DNA from: Hexactinellida sp. DTS-2022
Taxonomy: Eukaryota; Porifera; Hexactinellida
DNA: 64,000 nucleotides
Reading direction: 5' to 3'
Assembly: GCA_028753945.1 (NCBI GenBank)
Contig: JAPNXP010000013.1
Location: forward strand, 186,001-250,000
Under the pieces are notes generated by a model. The model did no database searches, had not been told where the DNA came from, and saw nothing but the letters and a program-made list of their open reading frames with translations. This document shows positions 34,801 through 44,399 of this stretch, piece by piece. A program made the position numbers and the translations under genes. Each line of letters starts with the position of its first letter. Position 1 is the first letter of the stretch.

Positions 34801-35326
34801 AGGCGACAAGCTGTTCTTAATGGAGGTAACCAGTCGAGACGGGACCAGTATCAAGATATCAATGCGGAACGAAAAGGAGTTAATATGTTGGATTCAAGGA
34901 ATTTGCGAGGAGGTAGCTGGGAGAGAAATACAGGAATCAAAAGCACATTCCCAATCCCTGGTTATGAACTGCGGACTCGTGTTAACGCCAGACCTGCTCT
35001 GCTTAACACTGGAACATGAGGAGTCAGTGAAGAAACTGAGTTTCAGTTATGTAATGGATCTGAATCAGATTGAAGTGGAACAAGGAAAACCGTATTGTAT
35101 ATTAAAGTTTGACTCAATAGACTGGGTAATATGTTTCAGTAGCGAATATGAGTTGGGGCGATTCGAACGCTGCCTTGCCTTTCATTGGGGAAACGTGTAT
35201 AAAGTCGAACTCACTTTCACTGAGGTAACAGACCCCACTGTTCTATTACGAGCTAACCAACTTATGGAATTAATGGCTGGGGCGGCACAACGAAGTGACT
35301 CTGTAACAAGAAACCGGAAAATCTGA
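31808..35326 (+). CDS. PLEKHM2: PLEKHM2/SKIP-like, RUN and PH domains, intronless
   Basis: A 1172-residue single-exon protein. Residues about 10-175 form a RUN domain (GYWPFLKTFSHN, GRGRAWLHIALND, ESYFRLF, LVSGLDFINFELN) matching the N-terminus of PLEKHM2. A long Ser/Asp/Glu-rich disordered middle follows. From about 770 there is a conserved beta-rich region (KYLGLFSIIYILLTDRAIY) and a PH domain near 940-1050 (GGYLSWKRPRMFLSTW, WIQGICEEV). In mammals PLEKHM2 links lysosomal Arl8b to kinesin-1 and drives lysosomes outward. The acidic LGGDDLWEVG near residue 710 could serve as the W-acidic kinesin light chain motif, although in human it lies elsewhere; that is inference. The start is the first in-frame ATG, which precedes the RUN domain. 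Confidence 0.9.
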   Translation: MTQKLLQKGTNTTEIKDILLEDISICIKHLHFISAPNNANLAPPRPSIGSEEVDAVTNETPSFQALIYQLDTIMLHNLNKIDRGYWPFLKTFSHNNVLTCINQLTLVRTPIGRGRAWLHIALNDHLMESYFRLFLEDSKPIRSYYRIDAFIRDQERMKLLQTLVSGLDFINFELNTNCEYLDKRACISTHYIDETLQFNLPVRSRGSFQSDRDLESSLSSIASLPTIQVDRRSPQVRNPSPFLSEHNSGDLELFITKNTPNETIENGGDDGSDEAGFIGLTGVPRPVISSKRHYFSQERHNTLGAANPMRKVSSLKEEYDEASSGLVTHVAKSKKLRRHKKRENTSRISQESRGHSSWSLEDNGGSVADTSSVADTASMVSDFADLELERGSYKLETTLTARSNFFHKKSASPILHQENGYLSTEVLIEDLKSASSPSEMVILVGDNSSEELQPVIDTATVLSRHTTDISSLEEISLDSVSAKRNELTFSDASSYDAIIESATEQRLASPAVLRQEESSDSSLSHIIERLEANKTASECIDSNVSKSPSPTLQPVQEVCMEDKPISRNNTLTSPPGVISGYCSDTESEQHSKESKPNTPSIRPAKLETSSEQLVEVDEKKPKLDENLTPFSDSKDFEGLLENYLDTASDEPNVPVSFAAFYSLDQQERVRTEKIVGTSLFDPSTHDEVDNIIESDEPRNVTPLSFVDLNLGGDDLWEVGNEIEARERSKSMFGESDEFHNFSSLVKRPDRETKPVEEVRISQNNQLMLRVNILLSQEEKILKVFRAFDSKYLGLFSIIYILLTDRAIYTMVEDGAQGTFCKQDVISYPDLDYVTIGINWQLITIYKKNFSSFTCYTGNEQLSKCLLGAIRQGMAAGMYSAVSLNVMDNDMKRIKKLSSLLELKDQEIKHYSIVTSGPLRGRFTTEDEGKDPEGYNHDVGLGGYLSWKRPRMFLSTWVDGYFVLKNSMLAQYNLKTEVQPKMVLNLSGGSAGCRRLAEEGDKLFLMEVTSRDGTSIKISMRNEKELICWIQGICEEVAGREIQESKAHSQSLVMNCGLVLTPDLLCLTLEHEESVKKLSFSYVMDLNQIEVEQGKPYCILKFDSIDWVICFSSEYELGRFERCLAFHWGNVYKVELTFTEVTDPTVLLRANQLMELMAGAAQRSDSVTRNRKI

Positions 35327-35812
35327 ACTACCTTGCTTGTATGTATTTATCTGCTATATTTCATTCTGCACGTACCTGTTCAAATTGAACTCCCGATAAC
35401 ATGTATAGCCCTGTTGTACTTTATTCTATCAGCTATACTGTTACTTTATTACATCCATGGTTACATACTATATTACATACTGGACTGGTTTATTATTTAT
35501 GTGCACTGACCGATATAATACAGCTTAATTAGAGGAACATTGATATAGTTTATGTATTTATTTTATTAATGAAAATTTAATTTAATTACAATGCAATTGA
35601 TGGATTTATCGTTGAAGAAGAAGGTATTTGTGTCAGAAACCAATATTCCTTGAAACTGAAGGTTCTCGTATCAATTAACACTGTTTGTAGGTAACTATTA
35701 GATTTCTCTGTGTGCAACGAATATATTTGTTGTTAGCAAACAACAGAAGTTTCAGTCTTCGTTTTATTGAATCCGCAAACAATTGAAGCTTAACATTGCA
35801 TCAACCCTTCCA

Positions 35813-36067
35813 ATGCCATTCTCCATAGGATGCATTTTAGAGGCATCTCTGCTCCTAATCAATGCAGTCGCTATTCTAAATGACGAATTTCTAGAACTAA
35901 TCGGCCTCAGTAGAAAATCTGACCAAAACTTTGGGTTTAACGACCAACACCCTAACCTAATGAAGGGACAGGTTATAACGGGTATTTACTCCGTGCGTGT
36001 TGTGATGCGGGGACCGCTTATTCTACTCAATATACTGACTATACTATATCTGCTTATTCTAGGGTGA
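35813..36067 (+). CDS. IER3IP1: Immediate early response 3-interacting protein 1 (Yos1 family)
   Basis: An 84-residue, single-exon gene (human 82). It has an N-terminal TM segment (MPFSIGCILEASLLLINAVAILND), a short loop ending in ITGIYSVRVVMRGPLILLN, and a C-terminal TM helix ending LLILG. The family works in ER-to-Golgi transport (yeast Yos1). The start was chosen at 35813 rather than the ATG at 35783 because the family begins M-x-F-T/S at this point. It lies 486 bases after PLEKHM2 and 195 bases before the TM exon of the receptor phosphatase on the same strand. Confidence 0.9.
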   Translation: MPFSIGCILEASLLLINAVAILNDEFLELIGLSRKSDQNFGFNDQHPNLMKGQVITGIYSVRVVMRGPLILLNILTILYLLILG

Positions 36068-36262
36068 TACTATATCTGATGTTTGTAGCGATTTATATTT
36101 GGCTATTAATTAGTTTTTGGTCTATTTTCTTGAAGCATTGATGAATATACTTTGCTATTTATTGGGAATTAAATTCCAATGGTTGTATCAGAACTGCTTT
36201 TAAATACATTTTATTTCACCATATTGTTGCTAACTGATTTGTTTGTTTCTATTTCTAAACAG

Positions 36263-39200
36263 CAACCTAATTCGATGCACTACTAGATACATGTTCTGGG
36301 CACCAATTCTCTCACTTCTATTCATCCCAATTATCTCATTGCTACTCTTGTTATGTATTAGAAAGTGAGTATTTTAATTATATCTCAATACAGTAGATAC
36401 CGGTTATAAGAACATGTTGCATATAAGAACGTTCTACTGGAAAACGATTTCCAAATACCCTATATACTTTATGCTGGTTATAATAACATTATATGCACTT
36501 CCCGACGATGTTCATATAACTGGCATACACAATATTGTATTTTTCTCTAATATTACACTCCTTAGAACTGCGACTGCAGATGAGGAGCATGGGACCCATA
36601 TAACCATGGATGAGGACAACGGGGAAGACTTAACTCACAGAATAAACAGACACAAATCAAGTACAATTAATTTATTATAACTCATTGATCCTATATTTTT
36701 CAGCACATCCAAAGTCCTTTAATAACAACTGTTCTAATAAAATATCTACGCAATCAAATTAGACTTATATAAGAGTTTTTATTATGCAATTTTACTTAGC
36801 ACTCCATTTAATCGGTTTTCACAGGATTTATAGTACAGAATGACAGTTTGGCTTAAAATATAATAGATTTCTCCGCTTAATCGGATCAAAGTAACCTGGT
36901 CCCGAGGTGACTCTATTACTTGTTTCATATTTATATTTTTCTAAGGAGACAAGTCTAACCAACAGAGTGTACGAAACTCCAAACAAACCGACAAACTCAT
37001 TTCGGGTCACATCCAGTCCATTCCTGGTCTCCCATTGAACGAGTTCGTATCTCGAGTGTGTATAATGCACCAAGAAAGAGACAAGCTGTTTAAAGAGGAA
37101 TACGAAGTTAGCAAGCATGAGTTAATTCAATTTGTATGGTTATAACTTTTATGTAATCCTTGTATTATTATCTCATTAATTTAGGCACTCGTTGATTTAA
37201 TAGAAGACTGCATTATAGTTACTGCATTCAAGCCTGAAAATGCATCCAAAAACAGATACAAGAACATACTTCCCTGTAATACGCTCTATTTGTAATATAG
37301 TATAACTACAATGTAATTATATTATATAATCCAACAGACGAACACAGTAGGATTATTCTTAAGAAGGAATCTGATGACCAAACTGAAGTGTGGGTGTCTC
37401 GCTCTAAGGTGGAGAAGTCGGATGAAAGTGGATTCATTAATGCGAGCTACATTTCTGTTAGTTATATTATAGACATACTAACTAATACAGTAGAACTCGG
37501 TTATAATCAAGGAATTATCCAGGAGCGCGAGACGCTCTTTTTGGAGCATGATTTTTGTGGAAAATTTGAATTTAGGAGCGCGAAAATTTGGAATCCTCTC
37601 CTATACCGTAACATTTATTTGTGATTTATGAAAATTAGATCAGACCAGGATTATGAGCGTATTTACAAATGGCCTTATAATACACTGGTTATAATGTACC
37701 CCCTTGGGAAAGGAAGATAAGTACGTATTACACGAGTGTACGTAGTAACCGAGTTTACCCTACATAGAAATACATACTGCTTTATAAACTTGGTTAAAAT
37801 AATCAGTACGTACTAACCCAGGTACGTTATAACCGAGTTCTACTGTATACTAAATAACAGTGTATATTGCTGTATAGGAATACAACAATGTGTATTGCTT
37901 GTATAGGGATACAACAAAGAACGCGAATACATTGCAGCACAAGGTCCCTTACCAGAGACAATAGGAGACTTTTGGTGGATGTTATGGCAAGAAAACACAG
38001 CTCAGCTTATAATGGCTTGTAACCTCATAGAGAGCGGAAGAGTGAGATTGTTATTTGGCTGCACGCACTATTTGAATTCCAATTGTTATAATCTGCTGCT
38101 AGGTAAAGTGCTCTAGTTATTGGCCGAATGAGGAGGAGGTATACCAGGACTATGGACGAGTGCGTGTGACGTTACTCTCAAAGAAATTATCTCCTTGCTA
38201 CGTCACTAGGACATTCAGCATCTCAATGGTAACTCTATATATGGAGAAATAACGGGAATACAAGTATAAGAGTCTCGTTATTAGGAACAACTAGGGAACG
38301 TATATATTTGTTCGTATTATCAGGAAATTCGTAATACCCGGAGTTACTTGCATGTATTTGTATAGGCAAATGAAACCTTGTACTCCATAAGCCTTAACCG
38401 ATATTTCGTCTTATCCGTGTTCCTATTAACAGAGTCTACTGTAGTTCCTATTAACAGAGTCTACTGTATTTCCTACTAACAGAGTCTACTGTATTTCCTA
38501 TTAACAGAGTCTACTGTAGTTCTTATTAATGAGAACTACTGTAGTTCCTATTAACAGAGTTTACTGTAGTTCCTATTAACAGAGTCTACTATATTTCCTA
38601 TTAACAGAGTCTACTGTAGTTCCTATTAACAGAGTCTACTGTAGTTCTTATTAATGAGAACTACTGTAGTTCCTATTAACAGAATCTACTGTATTATATG
38701 TCTTAACCATTAAGGTACCGGCCCTAACGCCTACAGTCAGTGTCAGCAGCCTAACACCAGACGGTCCGTCTGGAAAGGAGACAGGTACAGCTGATAGCGA
38801 CAGAGAGAGGAGGGTCACTCACCACCAGTTCACAGGATGGCCTGACTTCGGTACCCCTCTCGCTGCCAGCCCCCTGCTGGGTCTCGTCAGGAGGGTGCGA
38901 TCAGCTGTTAGGCCCAGCGACGGGCCTATTCTAGTCCACTGCAGGTTACATAGAGTTAGAGTTATAATAGTTAACTGTTCATTAGTTTGTACTAGTTTAA
39001 TAGAGTTTAACTGGTTAGAAGTTTGAAGTACCTTATAGCTGTTAATTACTTTGTAGTTATAATAGTGTTTAGTTGTTAATTATGATAAGTTATATAAGTT
39101 AATTAATTATGATAGTTATCCCTTGGATGCATAGATAAAAATTCCATTTTCACTTTCAATTTTGATTGAAAGTGAATTAAATTCCGGTTTTACTTTTTTA

Positions 39201-42200
39201 ACATTCCTGACCATTGGAGGGTAAATTAATTTGTAGTTTATAGTAGAGTTTAGCTGTTAAAAACACTTTGTTTATAACACTGAAATTTGCTAACTTGCGT
39301 TCTAATTTATGTTAGTTTCAGTTCAGTTGCTTTTAGTGCTGGTGTTGGCCGTACTGGTACTTTCATAATGCTGGACATAATGCTACAGAGAATGGCAATA
39401 GAGAGTCAGGTGGAGGTGCAACACACTGTACAACTGCTTAGAAAGGAAAGGGGATACATGGTTCAAAGTTTGGTAAATATTTATGTTTGTGTTTATCTGT
39501 GTGTTAACTATAATGCTGTTGTATTTAGGCTCAGTACGTGTTCTTACACGATGCGCTGGTTGAAGCCTTTCTCTGTGGAATAACAGAGATTCCTTCTCAA
39601 CAGCTGGAGACTAAATGCAAGGAATTCGCGGCTGATAACCAACTTTTGGAGCAATTACTTAGGGTATACTAATATATTAAATTGTTAGCAGTGAGTTTAA
39701 TTAAACAATGTTAAATGTTATATGTCGCGATTAATTATATTTGCAAAATTGCGAGCAATGTAAAATCTGTATGTGGCGAATTAGTTGATTTGTAATCTGT
39801 TATTTGCGTTGCTGCTTTAGTAATCTAGTAATCTAGATCATAGGCTATGTCTGGATTTAATTCCATGATATTCTCTAGAAAATCATTGTTTTCTTTCTCT
39901 TTCATTTCCTTTATTTCTTCATTCAATTCATTAACTTCATTTACCAAACTCTCCTTTTCCAGCTGTAGTCTGATTATGTCATCTCGTAAGCTCTTGAATT
40001 CTTCCTTCTTGCGAAGCTTCGCCCTTTCGCGCTTTCTGAACGCTTGTAGTTGCTCGATTTCGTTTTCTCCTAATCCGTGTTTGTACATCTTCTGTCTGAC
40101 ACAATCTACTTTGTCATACAGCACTTCTCTTATAGTAAGCTGATACCAGGATATTAGACTTAAGTCAATGGCCATCTGATCAGATTTAACTTGGCTAAAA
40201 TGTTCGTATATTGTATCAGTCATTTGTTGTTTTATTTTATTTTATGAATTATTGATAAGTTTTATCTCTATATATACTAGCTTGGCTTTACTTGTTATAC
40301 GTTGGTATGATAGGGAAATCCTTGATTTCAACTGAAAGAACTTTCATTTAATTTTCAAATTTATGTTATAACTATGTTATTAGAGCATGTCAACATATTT
40401 ATTTAAATTAAGTAGCATATCTAATTAGATTTCAATGAGATTCTCATCAATTCTTACCAGTAATTACATGTAAATACTTTTTGACTCATAATCAACATTA
40501 AAGTTCGTTTGTTTATGTTAATTAGATGATGCGTTATTACTTTATATTTTAAATTAAACTTTAAATAATATAGAAATTACCTGATCCTGGAAACTTTTTT
40601 GTTCACCAAACTGCTGGAGATAAAGTCAATGTCGATAAGAATAGAGACTGTACAATTATTCCTTGTAAGTTTAATATCAGTAATATATGATCTACAGCCA
40701 TCAATGACTTATATAATTACAAAATCTACATATCATTTTATTTTTAACATTCTGACTACAAATTGTTATACTTATTTATTATTTGGTATATATTTAGATC
40801 AACGAACATGTGTACCATTACTACAGTATAAATCTGAAAAGGAACATTTTGATGTATCAGTTCAAAACTCCTATATCAACGCAAGCTTTGTGCAGGTAAT
40901 GCAAGGTAGTTTACAATCTACTTTACATGTAGAATGGCTCAAGAAAACAAAAGAGTAATTTGCACACCTAATTTCCTTTACTATACGTACATAAAAATAT
41001 ACGTGGCCTAAAGCCCACCATACACGATGCAACAAAGTTGCATGCAACTGTTGCATGCAACTTTGTTGCATCGTGTATGTTAAATTTTCCATGCAACAAA
41101 GTTGCATACAACAATGTTGCATGCAACTTAGTTGCATCGTGTATGTTGAAATGTTGCGTGCAACTTTGTTGCATGCAACAAATTGCACCGTGTATGTTGA
41201 CTGTTGCACTCAATATTGTTGCATGCAACATGTTGCATGGAAATTGGACATGTTCAATTTTCTTGCAACATTGTTGCACGAAAATATGGAAATTCAATAC
41301 ATATTTTCAGATTATTTTCGTTTGCATTTTTTCACCTACTCAAAACAATTGAAAAATTCACATGTTCTCTCTAGTGTACCTATTTTATTTACTACTTACT
41401 CTCACTACCCTTAATCAAGCCACCTATGATGCGAACACAGATGTATATATCAGAAATTTGAGCACGGTTTTAAAAACACTGATCGTATTGCTGTATATTC
41501 TTTTCCTAGAAATACTACACATCTAAATTATCCAGGACCCGTTAACGACGTTTTTTTATTTTGAATGAATCTAGAAAAATGGATTAGACACTTTGGGATT
41601 GCACATGTACTAACCACTATATTTCTAAGATCCGGGTAAATTCTAGTTATGGGCAGCCTCCGGACGACAGTGCCCAAATTAATGAGGTTTGGATGAATAT
41701 ATAGATATCCAGTTCTAACTAAGAATACCAAAAATAGTAATTATTAATTAATTAATTAACACTGGATAGACGATCCCTCCTTACGAAATTTCTATAACTT
41801 GATGTGTCAACTAAAAAATTTCTCTCATCAATAGATGAAATGCACTTTGCGTCTCTCGATTTTGATCCAAGCCTTAACCCATGAGATCTCAATTTGCGTT
41901 GACGGATCAATTGCAATTTCCTCCGATGAAGTATAATCATTTGGAATGCGGAAACGACAACGTGTGTTTTATCCACAATGATGAATTGGGAAATAACAAA
42001 TCCATTGGGATTATACATATAGTACTGATTTAAAATAATATTTTACCACGTGTAATAGAGTAATTTCCATGCAACAATGTTGCACGAAAATAAATGTTGC
42101 ATGCAACTTGTCGCACGAAAATTGTGTTGCATGCAACATTTTGCTTGCAACATTGTTGCACCGTGTATGTTACCTTGTTGCATGCAACTTTGTTGCGTGC

Positions 42201-43927
42201 AACAGTTGCATGCAACAATGTTGCATCGTGTATGGTGGGCTTAAGCTTACTTAGTACATAGTTTGTTGCCATTTTCAATAGTGGTATTGAGTTCATTAAA
42301 ATATGTAAACTAAATACACTAATTACAATAGTAAATAATTTCAATTAGTTTCAGTTCAGTTTGCTGTTACACACCTGTTTCTCAAAAGAGCTTAATTCTA
42401 AATATTAACTAGAGAATTATTGGAAATATTTTAAATTCTAGATAGGTCAAATTCTTGTTCGTATCGAAACAGAATATATATCTAACGGGTTTGATACGAA
42501 AATTAGCTCCCTTTCCTTTCAATTTGCAACTTCCATAATTTATTTAATAATGATTATTTTCTACAACTTTCCACTGTTGTATACCCCAAGTATTATCAAT
42601 TATTTATTAAGCACATTCTTGAGTGATGAACGTTAAAAATCATATCAATGCTATGGTTAAATACATTTCACTAATAATCGATATAGGGTTACTGGCTTGA
42701 CAATAATTTTATTGTCACCCAAGAGCCACTCCCTGAAACAGCAGAGGATTTCTGGTCTCTCCTAGCTCAGCAGAGCTGTCCGTGCATTGTATCTCTACAG
42801 AGTATCAGGTGTCAAGAGGAGGGCTTCGCTAGTACTGGGTCAGGATTCAGTATTGATTCTGTCGATAGTGTTACTAATGTGGTGAGATTCATAAGAAGTT
42901 AACAAGTAAAATTGCTGTCGAAATAATTGTTGTTTCATTTCTTAATTGTTTCAAGGCATATTATCTACCTAATGAACCTGAACATGAATTGGAGTTCAAC
43001 CAATTTAAAGTAAAACAGTTAGAGTGTACGTCTCATGAAGACCAGCTACTTATGGAAAGAAAAATGATAATTAAATGGGTAATAATATTATTTATAACTT
43101 TGTATTTTGTGCAATTTTTAAAACATTTATATGTAGGGAAAGAAGGAACATCGTATAACACACTTTACATTCCATTTCAACAGCCTATTGCTATCAAACT
43201 ATTCACAATCTTATAGCGATAAGATCCCAATCGGTCTGAGAGAGTTAGTATCATTCGTTAACCTCACGAGAGGCATATACAGGTCTCAGCAAATAGCATT
43301 TAATCCTACTCAGCCCCAGAGATCAAAACACCCAATACTCTTATATGACAAGTGCGAATTAATTAAAAGAATCACTTTAATAGTTATCGGCCAACACATT
43401 TTCTATTATAATTTCAGGCATTGGCAATGCCATTAGCATCAAAAATTCACCTTTGCAAAGTCGGGTTTATTTTGAAAAGGTGTTGACCGATATATAAGCA
43501 AGCCCTAAACTAAATTACTATGGTAGAACCTCGATAGTATGAGCACGGTTAATACGAAATTCGTAAGGCGAACGCATTTTGACGGTCCCATGGTTTTCGT
43601 ACTAACGAGGTTCTACTGTATATCAGTTGATTACAATGCAATCACATAGGCTAGGCACTAATCTCTGTGGTGTATTTACTGCACTATTTATCGGAATGGA
43701 TAATTTGGATAATGAAGAGTCATTCGACCTATTACAGTGCTGTATAAATATATGTTCAGAACGACCTAAGATAATTTCCTCTGTTGTAAGTTATTATCGA
43801 ATTTTCTTTCCTTATTTATAAAATAAAACACTTTTGATAAATAAGGATATTTGTATAGGGAGATGTGTTCCTAATCTTGCGAGGCCTTGTATTGTATCAG
43901 AAAGAATTCAGGCAAATATCTCACTAA
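36263..43927 (+). CDS. Receptor tyrosine phosphatase, active D1 and dead D2
   Basis: Seventeen exons: 36263-36364 (TM), 36566-36660, 36946-37133, 37185-37275, 37338-37456, 37907-38041, 38103-38228, 38715-38944, 39337-39472, 39529-39663 (D1); 40574-40664, 40798-40895, 42687-42881, 42956-43078, 43137-43351, 43650-43785, 43859-43927 (D2). Phases agree throughout, giving 761 codons from the TM exon on. D1 has KNRYKNILPYEHSRI, INASYI, GPLPETIGDFWWM, the WPD loop (GWPDFGTP) and the P-loop HCSAGVGRTG split between exons. D2 has DKNRDCTIIPY, YINASFVQ and TQEPLPETAEDFW, but its P-loop position reads LYDKLGTNLCG, so Cys is Asp and Arg is Leu, and no WPD loop is seen. D2 may serve as a regulatory or scaffolding domain. 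The frame is open upstream of ATG 36291, so an ectodomain exon could exist but none was found. Confidence 0.88.
36391..36535. mobile_element. TIR element, GCCGGTTATAAG family
   Basis: Begins CAGTAGATACCGGTTATAAG after TA. The interior is a rearranged version of the elements at 51484 and 53109 (shared CGTTCTACTGGAAAACG, CTTCCCGACGATGTTC). The right end, ACTGGCATACACA, is degenerate. It lies in the first visible intron of the phosphatase gene. Confidence 0.6.
37488..37845. mobile_element. TIR element (358 bp), TA target
   Basis: CAGTAGAACTCGGTTATAAT at the left and GTTATAACCGAGTTCTACTG at the right, flanked by TA. It occupies most of the intron between D1 exons 5 and 6. A fragment of its interior (GGAATTATCCAGGAGCGCG through CCTCTCCTATA) recurs inverted at 62590-62745. 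Confidence 0.85.
38420..38695. repeat. 25-bp minisatellite made of transposon ends
   Basis: Eleven tandem copies of a 25-base unit, TTCCTATTAACAGAGTCTAC followed by TGTAG. Two copies carry a variant (TTCTTATTAATGAGAACTAC) spaced five units apart, which shows higher-order duplication. The unit resembles a Tigger-like terminal repeat. It lies in a D1 intron of the phosphatase gene. Confidence 0.85.
39825..40223 (-). CDS. Leucine-zipper protein nested antisense in phosphatase intron
   Basis: Single-exon ORF of 132 residues inside the 910-base intron that separates the D1 and D2 coding exons. A basic stretch (RKRERAKLRKKEEFKS) is followed by leucines at exact heptad spacing (LRDDIIRL, QLEKESL, VNEVNEL), then NEEIKEM and an acidic end (NPDIAYDLDY). 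The layout resembles bZIP factors, but the invariant Asn of the basic region is Ala when the zipper is aligned, so DNA binding is uncertain. The N-terminal 60 residues (DLSLISWYQLTIREVLYDKV) look folded and are not recognised. AT-rich flanks and good codon structure argue for a real gene; a plain coiled-coil protein is the alternative. Confidence 0.65.
   Translation of the reverse strand: MTDTIYEHFSQVKSDQMAIDLSLISWYQLTIREVLYDKVDCVRQKMYKHGLGENEIEQLQAFRKRERAKLRKKEEFKSLRDDIIRLQLEKESLVNEVNELNEEIKEMKEKENNDFLENIMELNPDIAYDLDY
41012..42241. mobile_element. ~1.23-kb TIR element with GTTGCATGCAAC arrays
   Basis: Left end AGCCCACCATACACGATGCA and its exact complement at the right, flanked by TAA on both sides (41009-41011, 42242-42244). 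About 280 bases inside the left end and 170 inside the right are packed with the 12-base palindrome GTTGCATGCAAC and variants in both orientations. The interior (41528-42018, minus) holds two short basic ORF pieces (IIVDKTHVVVSAFQMI; RRKLQLIRQRKLRSHG) that may be transposase or accessory-protein debris. The TAA duplication points to PIF/Harbinger; family otherwise unplaced. It lies in a D2 intron of the phosphatase gene. Confidence 0.85.
43521..43618. mobile_element. Short TIR element (~98 bp)
   Basis: TGGTAGAACCTCGATAGTAT at the left and GTACTAACGAGGTTCTACTG at the right, flanked by TA. It lies in the intron that splits the D2 P-loop position of the phosphatase gene. Confidence 0.75.
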
Positions 43928-44399
43928 TACCAATACCAGTCACTTCTAATACATCACTTATAATGAGTGTTTATTTGATATTTATTTATTTAATTATTTA
44001 TGTAACAATAATAATTCGGCTAGGGGATTCTTTTAATGTCGCTGCTCAATTAATGAGCCAAATATTAATAGCTGTCCAAATTATATTATATTTAATTTGT
44101 TTCCACTTAAGATGAACAAGGTGCAAAGGTCATTAAATTACTTTAAATAATTAGTTCTTTGCAAAAACTGTAGTCTTAAAAACGACCCTGAAACATTACC
44201 TTGTGGTCGGAAGTGCAACTAAAAATGTGTTTTTGACTTTTTGTAAAAGTCACTTTCTATTATCAAACTATCTATTTTCAGTTAATATGCTCTAAGAGGA
44301 TTGTACAATATATAAAGTGCATAATAATTAGTGGCATATGTTTGAGCCAAATTGAAATTGTGTATAGTCAGCTATAATTAGGTTCGTTTGTTGTTTAAC

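Noticed and set aside
31808-35326. Assignment as PLEKHM1 rather than PLEKHM2
   Set aside because: There is no C-terminal zinc-binding (Rubicon-type) region, and the RUN domain and single C-terminal PH region match PLEKHM2.
36068-36262. Ectodomain or signal exon for receptor phosphatase 1
   Set aside because: Frame is open upstream of the TM exon, but no in-phase exon with a signal peptide or FN3/Ig pattern could be seen in the space after IER3IP1.
36414-36680. 88-residue ORF spanning a TIR element and a phosphatase exon
   Set aside because: Its first half is transposon sequence; only 36566-36660 fits as an in-phase exon between the TM and wedge exons.
38420-38695. CRISPR-like regular repeat array
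   Set aside because: Units are contiguous with no unique spacers, and this is a eukaryotic intron; it is a minisatellite.
41038-41414. Overlapping Cys/Met/His-rich ORFs on both strands (also 42030-42344)
   Set aside because: They are translations of the GTTGCATGCAAC palindrome arrays in the TIR element, open in several frames at once because of the repeat.
43834-44115. 93-residue hydrophobic ORF overlapping the end of the phosphatase gene
   Set aside because: The correct frame of the last D2 exon (43859-43927) ends with a family-like GLVLYQKEF and stop; the ORF is a shifted frame running into AT-rich DNA.
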